A DNA stretch of 64,000 nt from Brassica napus (GCF_020379485.1 NC_063448.1:19429726-19493725), one strand, 5' to 3'; counted from the stretch's first letter, positions 1 through 12,914 are shown. Notes: a model not told the origin generated them from the letters alone. Numbers and translations are program-made.

Positions 1-990
1 GGCATCATTGTTTTGCTTGTGTATGTGGATGACATCATCATAACAGGCAGTGGTAAGGAAGGAATCCGAGCCACCAAGGAGTTTCTGAAATCAGTATTTG
101 ATATAAAGGATTTGGGAGAGATGAAGTACTTTCTTGGGATTGAGCTGTGCAGATCCAAGGAAGGGTTGTTTATCTCTCAAAGGAAGTATGCATTGGATCT
201 CTTGAAGGATTCTGGTGTGTATGGAGGAAGAACAGCCAAGATGCCCATGGAGGATGGGTACAAGGTTCCACGTGAGGGGGAGATTAAAGACAGGAAGTTG
301 TTCCATGATCCAAAGCTGTATAGGAAGCTTGTGGGGAAGCTGATATACTACCATCACTAGGCCAGACATTTGTTTTGCTGTGAATCAAGTGAGCCAGCAT
401 ATGCAAGCTCCAAAAGAGCATCACTGGCGCATGGTGGAGAGGGTTCTCATGTACCTGAATGGAACTCAAGGACTTGGTATATGGATGGGCTACAATAAAA
501 GCACTGAAGTTGTGGGTTATTGTGATGCTGATTGGGCAGGTGATAGAGCAGACAGAAGGTCTATAACAGGCTAGTGCACTTTCACTTGAGGAAACATGGT
601 GCTTGGAAGAGTAAGAAGCAGAAGGTTGTATCATGCTCTAGTGTTGAAGCTGAGTATAGAGCTATGCTAAAGCTTACCAACGAGTTGGTATGGATCAAAG
701 GGATTCTTAGGCACTTGGAGATTGAGCAAGCAACACCAATGACTATGCATTGTGACAATCAGGCGGCTATTCACATTGCTACAAACTCAGTGTTTCATGA
801 GAGGACAAAACACATTGAAGTAGATTGCCACAAGGTGAGGCAGATGATAGTCTTGGGAGTGATCTTGCCATGTTATACAAGAAGTGAAGATCAGTTGGCA
901 GATGTGTTCACCAAGGCAGCAAGACAAAAGACTATGGAGTCCATCCACATCAGATTGGGACTCATAGATCTTGGGAAGAGAAGGAGCTGA
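1..990 (+). pseudogene. Copia pol 3' part: reverse transcriptase end and RNase H (upstream copy)
   Basis: The frame opens in the reverse transcriptase with the LLVYVDDIII catalytic motif, continues through the FDIKDLGEMKYFLGIE segment and reaches the RNase H with YCDADWAGD. Compared with the second copy (5603-6595) it has lost two bases near 346-350, which gives a stop at 358-360, and one base near 601. It also has stops at 572-574 (TAG) and 587-589 (TGA) in the RNase H, both present in the second copy. The end of RNase H (EAEYRAM, HCDNQAAIHIA, KHIEVDCH) is readable from 640 to 990. Non-functional. Confidence 0.9.
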
Positions 991-1120
991 TCCCCTAAGT
1001 TATGAGGTCTTTACTCTTTTTCCCTCATCAAGGTTTTGTCCCAATGTGGTTTTCCTTGGTGAGATTTTTGAAGAGGAAGATCTCATGGCTATCCAAGCTT
1101 AGACATTCACAAAGCTAAGC

Positions 1121-1131
1121 TTGAGGGGGAG
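1121..1131 (+). other. Polypurine tract of upstream copia copy
   Basis: A purine-rich run with five G residues lies directly 5' of the TGTTGAGATG start of the LTR, where plus-strand DNA priming begins. The other copy has the equivalent sequence at about 6725-6735. Confidence 0.75.
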
Positions 1132-1721
1132 TGTTGAGATGAGATCAATATATGGGAAGAGAAAGACATGAGGAGTTGAGTATGATGAAGAGGTCGTACA
1201 TGGCGTAGTAATACTAGTTACCCGAGTAACTTCCAAGGGTCAAACCAAAGTTACTCTAGTTATCCTAGTATACTAGTTATACTAGTTACTCGGGTAACTT
1301 TGGATGAAGAAGAGAAGCTTTATTCCCTTTGCTAAGGCATCAGACCGTTGCAAGGGAAGAGGAGGCACGTATGACAGGCTGGAGAAGAGCTGGATAAAGC
1401 AAAAGGAGCTTTATGCACAAGGAGCTTTATGCACAAGGAAGAAGCTCATTGGATGGTTTGAATTAAAGCAAACCTTATCTCTTGTAATAGTGCCTCTTTA
1501 TGAAACCCTCATCCTAGTGTTGCCTCCTCATATATATTGTAAACTCTGATCAGATTAATAATTAAGAAGTTTGGGATTATCTCTCTAAACTCTCTCTCTT
1601 GTCCATGATGATTCTTAAATACTCTTAAACATGATTACTACCTAATCTCTCTACAAATCTCCCATTAATCTTCTCTAATCTTCCTTTAATCTCTTAATAC
1701 CTACTCTATTCTCTAAAATCA
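1132..1721 (+). repeat. Copia LTR (shared central copy, 590 bp)
   Basis: It starts TGTTGAGATG and ends TCTAAAATCA, so it has canonical TG...CA ends, and is matched along its length by 6736-7309. A polypurine tract precedes it and a primer-binding site follows. The U3 part (about 1205-1305) holds a cluster of palindromic AGTTACCCGAGTAACT-type motifs. A short duplication of about 17 bp near 1409-1438 (GGAGCTTTATGCACAA twice) accounts for most of the length difference from the other LTR. Confidence 0.9.
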
Positions 1722-1723
1722 TA

Positions 1724-1741
1724 TGGTATCAGAGCCAGGTT
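1724..1741 (+). other. Primer-binding site, initiator tRNA-Met type
   Basis: TGGTATCAGAGCCAGGTT, two bases after the LTR end, is the usual plant Ty1/copia primer-binding site complementary to the 3' end of initiator tRNA-Met. Confidence 0.9.
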
Positions 1742-1968
1742 GGCTTTTGGTATTGGGAAACCTCGTTCCATTTCTTTCTTTCTCTAGCTCTTGTGTTCTT
1801 GTGTTCTTGCTCTTGTGTTCTTGAGTGTTCCGTGAAGCTGTGTGATAAAGTTGAGTCATGTGGTGCTGTGCTTTGAGTTCGTGTGTTCTTGAAGTCTGGT
1901 ACTGTGTGTTCTTCAGCTGAGTTGCAAGTTTGAAGCTTTCTGGTCATTTCTGGTTCAAGCAAGAGAAG

Positions 1969-4900
1969 ATGGAGGGAAACAACTTCAGCTAGCTAGTTAC
2001 TGTCCCGGTTGCGTTGAAAGGTGGTTCAAACTACCTCTTGTGGTCTCGATTGGTGAAGACTGCTATTGGAAGGCTAGGGCTGTGGAGCCACATCACTGAT
2101 GATGGTCCGAAGCCAGTGGCCAACGAAACTGAAGAAGGTGAAGAGGAAAAGACTCTCACCAAAGCTGAAGCAAAGAAGTGGGTGCAAGAAGACTTGATGG
2201 TGCTCTCCGTGCTGCAAGGATCTCTTGATGTCCCTCTTCTTGAAGCTTACAGCTACTGTGAGACTCCCAAACACTTGTGGGAGACCCTCTTAAAGACATT
2301 TGGAAACGTCTCCAACATCAGTCGTGTGTTTGAGCTGAAGAGAGCCATTAACTCCATGAAGCAAGATGGAGGAGAGCTCACCAAACACATGGGAAAGTTT
2401 GGATCATTATGGTCTGAACTTGAAAGTCTAAGACCTAACACCACTGATCGAGCAGCTCTTATGAAAAGAAGAGAACAAGATCAAGTGTTTGGGTTGTTGA
2501 CGACATTGGATCCTTGCTACAAGTATGTCATCAAACACATGTTCAGATCGCCTAACCTACCATCCATGGAGGAAGTATGCGCGCAACTTCAGAAGGAGGA
2601 GGGATCTCTTGGCCTGTTTGGAGGCAAGGGTGAGCTCACTATGGCTCATCAAGCTGAAGGAATGCAAGCAAACAAGGCTGCATACAGAAGCTCAGGAAGG
2701 AAGTATGAAAAGTATGAGGGAAGCTGTGAGCATTGCAAGAGGACCGGTCACAAGAAGAGTGAGTGTTGGATCCTACATCCTCACCTCAGGCCACATGGGT
2801 CCAACAGGGATAGGGAAGCAAAGGCTCATCTTTCTGCTGAAGTAAATTGTGCTGGTTCATCCGGAGCTAGCTCAGGCGCTAAGGTGGGTGAAAGTGAAGG
2901 TAGAGCCTTGGCATCTCATCAACTAATTGGAAAGGCTATGGATCAGGAGGTATTCAAGAGAGCTGACCTTGAAGCCTTCTTCAAAGCTCTTAAGGAGTCT
3001 GGTAACACTCTCGGAAACACCCTTGGATACTCATATGTTGCTCATTCATTGCCTAGTACTACTGATAAGTTACTAGACATTTTTAAAAGTTCTTACACTA
3101 CTGCTAGTAATCCTAGTAATATTGATAAGTTACTAGACATGTTTAAAAGCGCTTACACTACTACTAGTGAGCCGAGTATAACTAGTAAGATGTTAGGATT
3201 ACTAGGAAACCTGATAAAACAAAATGAACCATCAAGGACCGAGATTAATAGAAACATGCATAAACCTTTGATCATTGATTCTGGTGCATCTCATCATATG
3301 ATTAGTGATAATAACCTGATTAAAGACATAGAACCGGCTCATGGACATGTTATGATTGGTAATGGAGATAGAATTCCTATTAGAGGAATTGGTAAACTGA
3401 AACTGTTTGATAAGGACTCTAAAGCATTTTTCATGCCTGAGTTTACTTCTAATCTTTTATCTGTCAAAAGATGCACCACTGATCTTCAATGCAATGTTAT
3501 TTTTAGTCCTGATGATGTTAAGTTTCAGGATATTAAGAGCAGTAAGTTGATTGGGCAAGGAGCAACCAAAGGAGACCTTTATATGCTTGAAGATCTTAGT
3601 CCCATCTCTAGTTCTTGCTTCTCATTTAGTTATGTTTCTTCCTTAAGTAAAGATGCATTGTGGCATGCTAGACTTGGACATCCACATGTTAGGGCTTTAA
3701 GCATTATGTTACCAGGTGTCATGTTTAAAAATAATGATTGTGAGGCATGTATTTTGGGCAAACATTGTAGGACTGTGTTTCAAAGATCATCCACTATTTA
3801 TGAGAATTGCTTTGATTTGATTCACTCTGGTGTTTGGACTGCACCGTGTTTATCTAGGGATGATTATAAGTATTATGTCACATTCATTGATGAAAAATCC
3901 AAATACACCTGGTTAACACTCATTAAAACAAAAGATAGGGTTCTTGATGCATTTAAAAATTTTCAAAGCTACGTTACTAACCATTATCATGCCAATATTA
4001 AGATTTTCAGGTCAGATAATGGTGGGGAATATAGGCCACGCATTCAAAGATCACCTAGCTCAACATGGGATTCTACATCAGACTAGCTGTCCTTACACTC
4101 CACAACAGAATGGAGTTGCTGAAAGGAAGAACAGACACCTCATGGAAGTGGCCCGTTCAATGATGTTCCACAAGAGTGTCCCTAAGATATTTTGGAGTGA
4201 TGATGTGATGACTGCTTGCTATCTGATCAACAGGATACCAACCAGAATCCTAGAGGATCAGTCTCCATTTGAGGTACTCAACAAGAGTTGACCAGTTCTG
4301 GATCACTTGAGGACATTTGGGTGTGTGTGCTATGTACTGGTGCCAGAAGAGATGAGAAACAAACTTGAAGCAAAGAGCACCAAGGCTATGCTTATTGGAT
4401 ATTCCGCATCTCAAAAGGGATACAAGTGCTTTGATCCCACTGCTAGAAGAGTCTTGGTGTCTAGGGATGTGAAGTTCATGGAAGATAAAGGGTATTATGA
4501 AGAGAAGAATTGGGAGGAGCTTGAAGAACTTTCTCAACCATCAGATAGAGCTGCTAGTTTGAGAAACATACTAGAAGAACTCGGTATTGGCGTGTCCCAG
4601 GATCAGAGCAGGCGTGAAGAGCCTACTCAAGTGGCCGCTGAAGAACCATCCCACTTTGAACATGAGGGGGGAAGTGAATCTGAAGCTGAAGGGTTAAAAG
4701 ATCAAGGCTCAGAAGAAGCTGGAGGTCTAGAAGATCAAGGCTCAGATTCTCCTGTCCAAAGTGGAGATGAATTAGTAAGAGAAGTTCAGAATGAAGGTCA
4801 GGAAGCTGGAGAAGAAATCCAGATACAAGAGGAAGCTGTTGAGGAACAAGTAGAAGTTCCTTTGAGAAGAAGCACACGGGTAAGGAGGGATGCTTCCGAG

Positions 4901-6595
4901 TGGGCAAACACGAGAAACTGGGTAAACACGAGAGTGTTATACAATGCCCAGGCTGTGGAACATCCTTCCCAAGCTGTGTGCTCCTTTGCTGAGTTTCCGG
5001 AAGAGCACTACTCCTTTATGGTAAGCTTAGATGAAAGCTATGTGCCAAGAAGCTATGAAGAAGCAATGCTGATTCAAGAGTGGAGGGATTCAGTCAATGA
5101 TGAGGCTGATGCCATGATTAGAAATGATACATGGTATGAGAGTGAGTTGCCTAAGGGGAAGAGAGCTTTGTCATGCAAGTGGATCTTCACCATCAAGTAT
5201 TTACCTAATGAGAAGATTGATAGGCGTAAGACAAGGCTGGTAGCAAGAAGTTTCACACAAACCTATGGAGAGGATTACATTGATACTTTTGCACCTGTTG
5301 CAAAGCTCCATACCATTAGGATTGTACTATCAGTTGCAACCAACCTTGGGTGGGATCTTTGGCAAATGGATGTGAAGAATGCTTTTCTCCAAGGAGAGCT
5401 AGAAGATGAAGTCTATATGCTACCACCTCCGGGTCTTGAAGGAATGGTGAAGCCAGAAAATGTTCTTAGACTGAAGAAATCCATCTATGGATTGAAACAA
5501 TCACCTAGAGCATGGTACAATAAGCTAGGCACAACACTGAATGGTAGAGGCTTCAGGAAGTCCGAGCTTGATCACACTCTCTTTACTCTCAATACTCCCT
5601 CAGGCATCATTGTTTTGCTTGTGTATGTGGATGACATCATCATAATAGGCAGTGATAAGGAAGGAATCCGAGCCACCAAGGGGTTTCTGAAATCAGTATT
5701 TGATATAAAGGATTTGGGAGAGATGAAGTACTTTCTTGGGATTGAGCTGTGCAGATCAAAGGAAGCGTTGTTTATCTCTCAAAGGAAGTATGCATTGGAT
5801 CTCTTGAAGGATGCTGGTGTGTATGGAGGAAGAACAGCCAAGATGCCCATGGAGGATGGGTACAAGGTTCCACGTGAGGGGGAGATTGAAGACAGCAAGT
5901 TGTTCCATGATCCAAAGCTGTATAGGAAGCTTGTGGAAAAGCTGATATACTTGACCATCACTTGGCCAGACATTTGTTTTGATGTGAATCAAGTGAGCCA
6001 GCATATGCAAGCTCCAAAAGAGCATCACTGGCGCATGGTGGAGAGGGTTCTCATGTACCTAAATGGAACTCAAGGGCTTGGTATATGGATGGGCTGCAAT
6101 AAAAGCACTGAAGTTGTGGGTTATTGTGATGCTGATTGGGCATGTGATAGAGCAGACAGAAGGTCTACAACAGGCTAGTGCACTTTCACTTGAGGAAACA
6201 TGGTTACTTGGAAGAGTAAGAAGTAGAAGGTTGTATCATGCTCTAGTGCTGAAGCTGAGTATAGAGCTATGCTAAAGCTTACCAACGAGTTGGTATGGAT
6301 CAAAGGGATTCTTAGGCACTTGGAGATTGAGCAAGCAACACCAATGACTATGCATTGTGACAATCAGGCGGCTATTCACATTGCTACAAACTCAGTGTTT
6401 CATGAGAGGACAAAACACATTGAAGTAGATTGCCACAAGGTGAGGCAGATGATAGTCTTGGGAGTGATCTTGCCATGTTATACAAGAAGTGAAGATCAGT
6501 TGGCAGATGTGTTCACCAAGGCAGCAAGACAAAAGACTATGGAGTCCATCCACATCAGATTGGGACTCATAGATCTTGGGAAGAGAAGGAGCTGA
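1969..6595 (+). pseudogene. Copia gag-pol polyprotein, multiply interrupted
   Basis: The likely start is ATG at 1969, in frame with the long gag reading, but codon 8 is TAG (1990-1992). From 1993 the frame is open to 4086: gag, a CX2CX4HX4C zinc knuckle (CEHCKRTGHKKSEC, about 2728-2769), protease with LIIDSGASHHM (about 3268), the HARLGH pre-integrase motif (about 3664) and integrase through FRSDNGGEY. A frameshift near 4033 moves the reading to another frame (GHAFKDHLAQHGI, PYTPQQNGVAERKN). Next comes a stop at 4289-4291, best read as TGG to TGA. Reverse transcriptase follows (RLVARSFTQTYGEDYIDTFA; YVDDIII near 5624), then RNase H with stops at 6176, 6191 and about 6221. Domain order PR-IN-RT-RH is that of Ty1/copia. 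Confidence 0.92.
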
Positions 6596-6735
6596 TCCCC
6601 TAAGTCATGAGGTCTTTACTCTTTTTCCCTCATCAAGGTTTTGTCCCAATGAGTTTTCCTTGGTGAGGTTTTTAATGAGGAAGATCTCATGGCTATCCAA
6701 GCTTAGACTTTCACAAAGCTAAGCTTGAGAGGGAG

Positions 6736-7309
6736 TGTTGAGATGAGATCAATATATGGGAAGAGAAAGACATGAGGAGTTCAGTATGATGAAGAGGCCG
6801 TACATGGCGTAGTAATACTAGTTACTCGAGTAACTTCTAAGGGTTAAACCAAAGTTACCCTAGTTATCCTAGTATACTAGTTATACTAGTTACCCGGGTA
6901 ACTTTGGATGAAGAAGAGAAGCCATATTCCCTTTGCTAAGGCATCAGACCGTTGCAAGGGAAGAGGAGGCACGTGTGACAGGCTGGAGAAGAGCTGGATA
7001 AAGCAAAAGGAGCTTTATGCACAAGTAAGAAGCTCATTGGATGGTTTGAATTAAAGCAAACCTTATCTCTTGTAATAGTGCCTCTTTATGAAACCCTCAT
7101 CCCAGTGTTGCCTTCTCATATATATTGTAAACTCTGATCAGATTATTAATTAAGAAGTTTGGGATTATCTCTCTAGACCCTCTCTCTTTTTCATGATGAT
7201 TCTTAAATACTCTTAAACATGATTACTATCTAATCTCTCTACAAATCTCCCATTAATCTTCTCTAATCTTCTTTTAATCTCTCAATACCTACTCTATTCT
7301 CTAAAATCA
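6736..7309 (+). repeat. Copia 3' LTR (574 bp)
   Basis: Direct repeat of 1132-1721 with the same TGTTGAGATG start and AAAATCA end. A purine tract (GAGAGGGAG) precedes it. The next base, 7310, begins sequence matching the Athila-like LTR, which fixes the insertion boundary. Confidence 0.9.
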
Positions 7310-8268
7310 TACACGGCCGCGGGTTGGATCCGTCCGCGGTCGTTGCCAAGACCAGCTCACCCATTTTCCTTTCGGGTCAAACCCGGGTTTGTCGGGTCGA
7401 CCCGGTTCGAGTTTTAAGCTACTATAAATACATTTTAGACCTAATTTTAGAGGATATCTTGTTTTCTCTAAAAAAAATACATTGATACCTTGGAGAAAGT
7501 TTGAATCTTTAGGAATATAATCTTTCTTTCTTGAGTAATTTGAGTCTATCTCATCTTCTTAACATGATTTCTCTTGAATCTGTTATGAGTTTAAGGTTAA
7601 TCATGAAGATTAGTGAGTAGACTCTTTTTGGATTCATGGGGTATGATGATTAGGATGATTAAGTGATGATCTAGAATGTTTAGACTAGATTAATATGTTT
7701 CCTTGCTTGATTGAGTGATCTTAATGCTGATCTAGAGTTGGCCATTTTAGATTAGAAATCTAGACATTTCATTGCCCGGAAGGTGTTCGATGAAATGTCT
7801 GAGCCAACTCAACATGCACCTACCTTACCCTACCAAAGGCATTTGATGTTAGGGGAGTTTAGAAAGTTGAATGATCCATTCTTAATGATTGCTTGATTGA
7901 TACAAACCAAAGAAATTTGATGTTTGATCAATGAGAGTAAATGAGCTTTTGTCTTGACAAAGAACTTGCTTAGAATTGTTATCTAGACTTAGAGAATTGT
8001 GTTGATTGAATCTTTGTCATTTTAGATTAAATCTTAGTCATCTGAAATCAAATTCCTGCACCCATGACTCCTCCGTTATCCATTTGCTTGAAAATTGCTA
8101 GTTAATTGTGTTAGAACCTTGTTAGCTTAATCAAATCACCTCATTACATTGATTGCATTTAGCTTAAGTATGAACCTGAATTCTCTTTGAATTGAAACAC
8201 TTAGAAATGGATTGACATCTAAAATACTACATTGATTTGAATCTTGGACCCTTGAAAAGTCCATTTCA
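7310..8268 (+). repeat. Athila-like left LTR, 3' part only
   Basis: Matches 13,334-14,289 closely. It carries a TATAAATA box at 7423-7430 just after a GC-rich GGGTCGACCC-type block, and ends ...CCATTTCA before the primer-binding site. Its 5' part was separated by the copia insertion. Confidence 0.9.
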
Positions 8269-8272
8269 AATT

Positions 8273-8290
8273 TGGCGCCGTTGCCAATTC
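8273..8290 (+). other. Primer-binding site, Athila/Tat type
   Basis: TGGCGCCGTTGCCAATTC, four bases after the LTR end, has the TGGCGCCGTTGCC core typical of Athila and Tat elements. Confidence 0.85.
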
Positions 8291-8395
8291 TAAGTTGATT
8301 TTGACATTGAGATTTAGTCCTTACTTGAGACTAAGTCTTATTTTTCTTATATTTAGTTACTGATTCTCTTTCCTAGCTTTTTGTATCTCAGGTGC

Positions 8396-11264
8396 ATGAA
8401 TTTGCGGAGCAGAAGCCCAACAAACCTAGTTCCAAGAGTTGAAGACATTAGAGCACTTGAAAGGGAGATTGCAAGGAGGAGAAGAGAAGAAGAGCAACAG
8501 TCTCACTTAGACAGATTGGGGTTTGTGATGGATCAACATCAGAATCAACCTCAAGATGGAGAGGGAATGGCCAAGGAGCTGACAACCTTAGGCCACAACA
8601 CCCACATCGCCAAGCTAGAGCTATTGGCACCCATGATGAGCCCAATATCCATGGGCATAGAGCTGGCATTAGAGCACCAGCTGTGGAAAACAACAATTTT
8701 GAGATCAAGTCAAGCTTGATAAACATGATCCAGAGCAACAAGTACCATGGTCTTGCCTTGGAGGATCCATTAGACCACTTGGATAACTTTGATAAGCTGT
8801 GTGGAACTATAAAGATCAATGGTGTCTCTGAAGATGCATTCAAGCTAAGGTTGTTTTCATTCTCTTTGGGAGACAAAGCTCACACATGGGAGAAGAGTCT
8901 TTCAAGAGATTCAATCAAAACATGGGATGAATGCAAGAAAGCTTTCCTCACCAAGCTCTTCTCTACTCAAGAACTGCTAAGCTAAGGAATGAAATCTCTG
9001 GATTTCATCAAAGGAATCTTGAAGGCTTTGGAGAAGCATGAGAAAGGTTCAACAACTACATCTCTCAATGTCCTCATCATGGCTTCAATATGGAGAGTTT
9101 GCTTAGTACTTTCTACAGAGGTGCTTTGCCCAAGTTTAGAAGCCAGCTTGATACTGCTAACAATGGTTTCTTTTTGGGGAGAACTGAAGCAGATGCTTTG
9201 GAGCTTGTAGAGAATATGGCTAAGAGTGATTCAGTCTACAGTGATGAGCATGATAGAAGCAACAGAGGCAGTGAAGGTGATGATACAAACACAAAGAGAG
9301 AGTTGAAGGCTCTAGAAGATAAGATGGATTTGCTTCTTTCGGATAGAGCCAAACAAGAGAAAAAATTTTGTTGGTGAGCAGAAACAAGAGGAGACAGTTG
9401 TGGTTCATGAAGTTGATGGTCTAGAAAGTCAAGAAGAGCTATGTTTTGTGAATGTTAATGGGACATGGTACAAGAAAGAGCCTAATTTTCAGTACAACAA
9501 CTACCAACAAAAACCCTTCTACAACAACCAACAAGGTGGTTACCAAGCTAGGTAAAACTACTCTCAAGGCTTCTCCTCCAAAGGAAATCAGTCTACACAA
9601 GGCCAAGCCAGATCTTCTACTTCTGCTCCACAAGAGAGTAGCACTGATGCAATGTTGAAACAGATCTTGGAGTCCCAAACTAGAAGTGAGAAGCACATTG
9701 GATATGAGCTGACGAACCTTCACACCAAAGTTGATGGAAGCTACAATGACCTCAACAACAAGTTCCTACAACTCTCCTCGCACTTCAAGGCTTTGGAGAA
9801 TCAGTTTGCCTCTATGCCTTCAACCTCCAAGAGCTCAATGGGATCTCTACCAGGAAAATCAGAGCAGAATCCCAAAGAGTATTGCAATGTTATCCTCTCT
9901 ACTACTACTGAGATTGATTTGAGTGATCATGAGAAAGAAAAAAGATCTGATTGAAAGACTCATGTATGGAACAGAAGTTGTTGCCAAGGCTGAAGCACAG
10001 ATTGTGGAGAAGGTTGAACACAAGATTGTGGAAAGGGTTGAGATACAAACTGTAAAGAAGGTTGAGGGAAAGGTTTTGCAACCAGTTAAACACAAGGTTG
10101 AGAAACCGGTTATTAGGAAAGCTGTCACGCAATTGAAGGAGGTTCAGCTAGAAGAAGCTCATGTGGTTGAGCAATCACCTTATGACAAGCTCCCATTTCC
10201 ACAAAGGTTCCTCACTAAAGCTCAAAAGAAGGTGATCTCCAAGTTCAGAAAAGACATGGGAGATGTAGGAGTCAAGCTTCCATAGATATCGAATATGCAT
10301 GATGCTCATGTCCAAATGATGCTCATCAAGGACATTCTAGCTCACAAAGAAGAAGTAGGAGAGCTCTTAAACATCTCTACTATGCAGCTTGATCCACCAG
10401 TCACACCAAAGTCTATTCCAAAACTAGAAAGGAAAGTTCACCTTGTCTTGCTCCCTTGGTAAGTTCACACTTGATGATGCTCTTGTTGATTCTGGTGCAG
10501 GTGTGAATGTGATCTCAATGGAGATGGTGAAGAGTCTTGGGATTGAGAACATGGAGCCAAACACATCTTCACTCATGTTTGGAGACTCTTCTTCAACAAC
10601 TCCATTAGGCTTAATCAAAGACTACCCTATAAAGATTGGAGACTGCACCATCCCTATTGAGCTCACTGTTTTGCAGATGGCAACTGAGAAGAGAGTCTCA
10701 TTGATCCTTGGCACACCATTTCTCACAACATTAGGAGCTTGCATTGACTTTTCCAACAAGAAGGTCACACTCCTCAATGTGAACAAAGTTGTCTCCAAGC
10801 CAATCAAGTCTCTAATGATGAATTTTGAGTATTGTAGAACCATCATTTGTGAAAAATCATCCATTGAAAAGATCAAGGATGAAATGGTTGTTAGTAGAAA
10901 AGAATGTCTTGATGGAGAGTACTCTAAAGAGATGTGTGATGAGCACTTGGAAAGTGCTACAAAGGAGGACGTGAGTAGAGCCACAAAGGCTGCTCATGGC
11001 AAGAAGAAGATGATGAAAGAACCTCACCCTTCACCTCTTGATATGATACCACACACTCTCACTCTTCACCCAATGAAGTTCAAGGATGGAGCTATTGAGT
11101 ACAAGATCAAATGCAAGGGAAAGTCTACACCATTCTCAAGTGCAAAGGCCATCATCACTCCACAGCTCCAAGATGATCCAATCAAGCTTCAAGAGCTTAT
11201 CTCTCAAGTCCTCACCATCACTCTTGAAAGTGGAAAGGATCCTCCTTCTCCACTCTCCGCTTGA
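8396..11264 (+). pseudogene. Athila-type gag and aspartic protease, frameshifted
   Basis: The ATG at 8396 opens MNLRSRSPTN with an Arg/Glu-rich segment. After a frameshift before 8683 the gag core follows ([51 protein letters not shown]). Further frame changes near 8970-9000 lead to CPHHGFNMESLLSTFYRG, and stops fall near 9375 and 9553. The next stretch is Lys/Glu-rich (9652-10285). The 10443-11264 frame is an aspartic protease with ALVDSGAGVNVIS and LILGTPFLTT, followed by a polar tail that ends at TGA. Gag shapes the particle and the protease cleaves the polyprotein. Nothing resembling polymerase or integrase follows, although 1.65 kb of internal sequence remains. Confidence 0.85.
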
Positions 11265-12914
11265 GGTACCACTCCAACCTTTCCATTGTATATACCAGTT
11301 TTTCTTTGCATTTATTCTTTCTTCTAGGTATCTCTTTCAACTTACTAACACAGAGACTGTGTGAACTAAGTTTGGGGGAGGTACCAAGTATTTGATCATG
11401 TTTGCTTTGATGATATTGCATTGAGTCTTGCATTGTACATACATATTTGCATAGAAAAACCAAAAAAAATTTTGAAAAATTTGAAAAACACAAAAAGAAG
11501 CATGTAGTTGCATCACTTAAATGATTGAGTCTAAAGCATTTAGATTGCATTCATGCATTGGGAAAAACCTTGTAAAGAGCACATCTCTAGAACTCAGTTT
11601 GGCATCCTAGCTAAACATATCAAGTAGCTTAAGCATCTCTTGAAAAAGCTTGTAAGCTTCGAGCCTTGAAAACTCTTCTTGAAACTTGTTGTTTGCTTGA
11701 TGATTGACATTGTTCTTGAAACCAACTCCAAATGAACTAGGGCTTAATGAACTTAATCTCTCTTGCATATGGGCATTTGCATACTTGATCATGGATATTA
11801 TATACATTTGGATTATCTTTCTCTCTTTGTACCAATCTTTGTTAACCCAAATGGCACTTCCATACCTATTAACCCTCACAATTTTTTGAAGCCAACATTA
11901 ATTTGCTTGAGTGAGGCATTTTATTGATAGCATGTCATGTGCAAAATCTTGAGAGTATTAGGACCGACAATGGGTTGTTCTCATCTTTGGCTAGCATTAG
12001 GACCTCATTTGAGCTGGCCTCTAGGATGGTTGTTGGGTTTGTGAGCTTAAAATTTGTTTGATCTTGGGAACTAGAGAGATTGAGTGAGAAAAATGAACCA
12101 AAAAGAGTGCTTAAAGTAAAGAAACCCCTAGGGACAAAGAAAGTTAGAAAAGAGAAGCTCTAGAGTATAAATAGAACTCCCTTCCAAATTAAAAAAAAAA
12201 AAAAAAAAAAAGAGAATCAAAGAAACCATAAGTGAGTGGGGAAAATAAAAGAAAAGGAAAGAGCTGAGCCAAAAAGATCTAAAGTCTAAAAAAAAAAAAA
12301 AAAAAGAGAGTCCCTAGTTGGTTTAAATCAAAGGAGAGAAAAGAGTGTTCATTGGGTGAGAGATGAAAGTGAGTGTATTTTGGGTTTGAGAATGAAGAAA
12401 AAGATGGGTAGAACTTGATACTACTTAAGAAAAAGGGTAGAATGATGAGAACAAAGAATTGTATGCATGAATTGCTCCTTTTCTTAGATAAATTTTGCAT
12501 AATGATCTTGCTCCCATTCTTGAGTGTGAGTCACTATAATTAATACATTTGAAACCCATTTTTCTTCACATTAGACCATCTTCTCTCACCAAACCAAATG
12601 ATTGAGATCAAATATCCATTTGCAAGAATTCACTTTGTGTGTGTGTGTGTGTGTGAATAAATGTGAGGGTTGGCTAAGAAACTTGTTGATTAAATGGCAA
12701 TGCAACTTGTGTAAAGATAAAAGAGTCCTGATAGGCCTTGAGAAGCTAGAGTGTACTAAGAGGGTTGCTCATGCTATTTGCTATATTTTCTTTGGGATGT
12801 TAGGTTGAAGGCTAAAAAGTGTTCTTTTGGTTGTGAGTTCCCATTTTCAAACATCTCTCCATTTAACTCTTGAAAGTTTACTTGTGGATAAGTAAATGAC
12901 AAGTTTGGGGGAGT
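11265..12914 (+). other. Non-coding 3' internal region of Athila-like element
   Basis: No domain is readable in any frame. The stretch has A-runs (12,190-12,211 and 12,289-12,305), a (GT)n microsatellite at about 12,636-12,655, and ends with a GTTTGGGGGAGT polypurine tract against the LTR at 12,915. An AAGTTTGGGGGAG-like motif also occurs near 11,370. Confidence 0.7.

Larger units (their letters stand above)
1..7309 (+). mobile_element. Tandem pair of Ty1/copia elements sharing a central LTR
   Basis: The order is: end of an internal domain (1-1131), LTR (1132-1721), complete internal region (1722-6735), LTR (6736-7309). Sequence 1-1131 is nearly identical to 5603-6735, so two copies of one element lie head to tail with the middle LTR in common, the product expected from LTR-LTR unequal recombination. 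The left element continues beyond the window. The downstream junction, just after the CA at 7309, falls inside an LTR of the Athila-like element, whose other copy shows the uninterrupted sequence near 13,334. No target duplication can be checked because the left border is outside the window. Confidence 0.9.
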
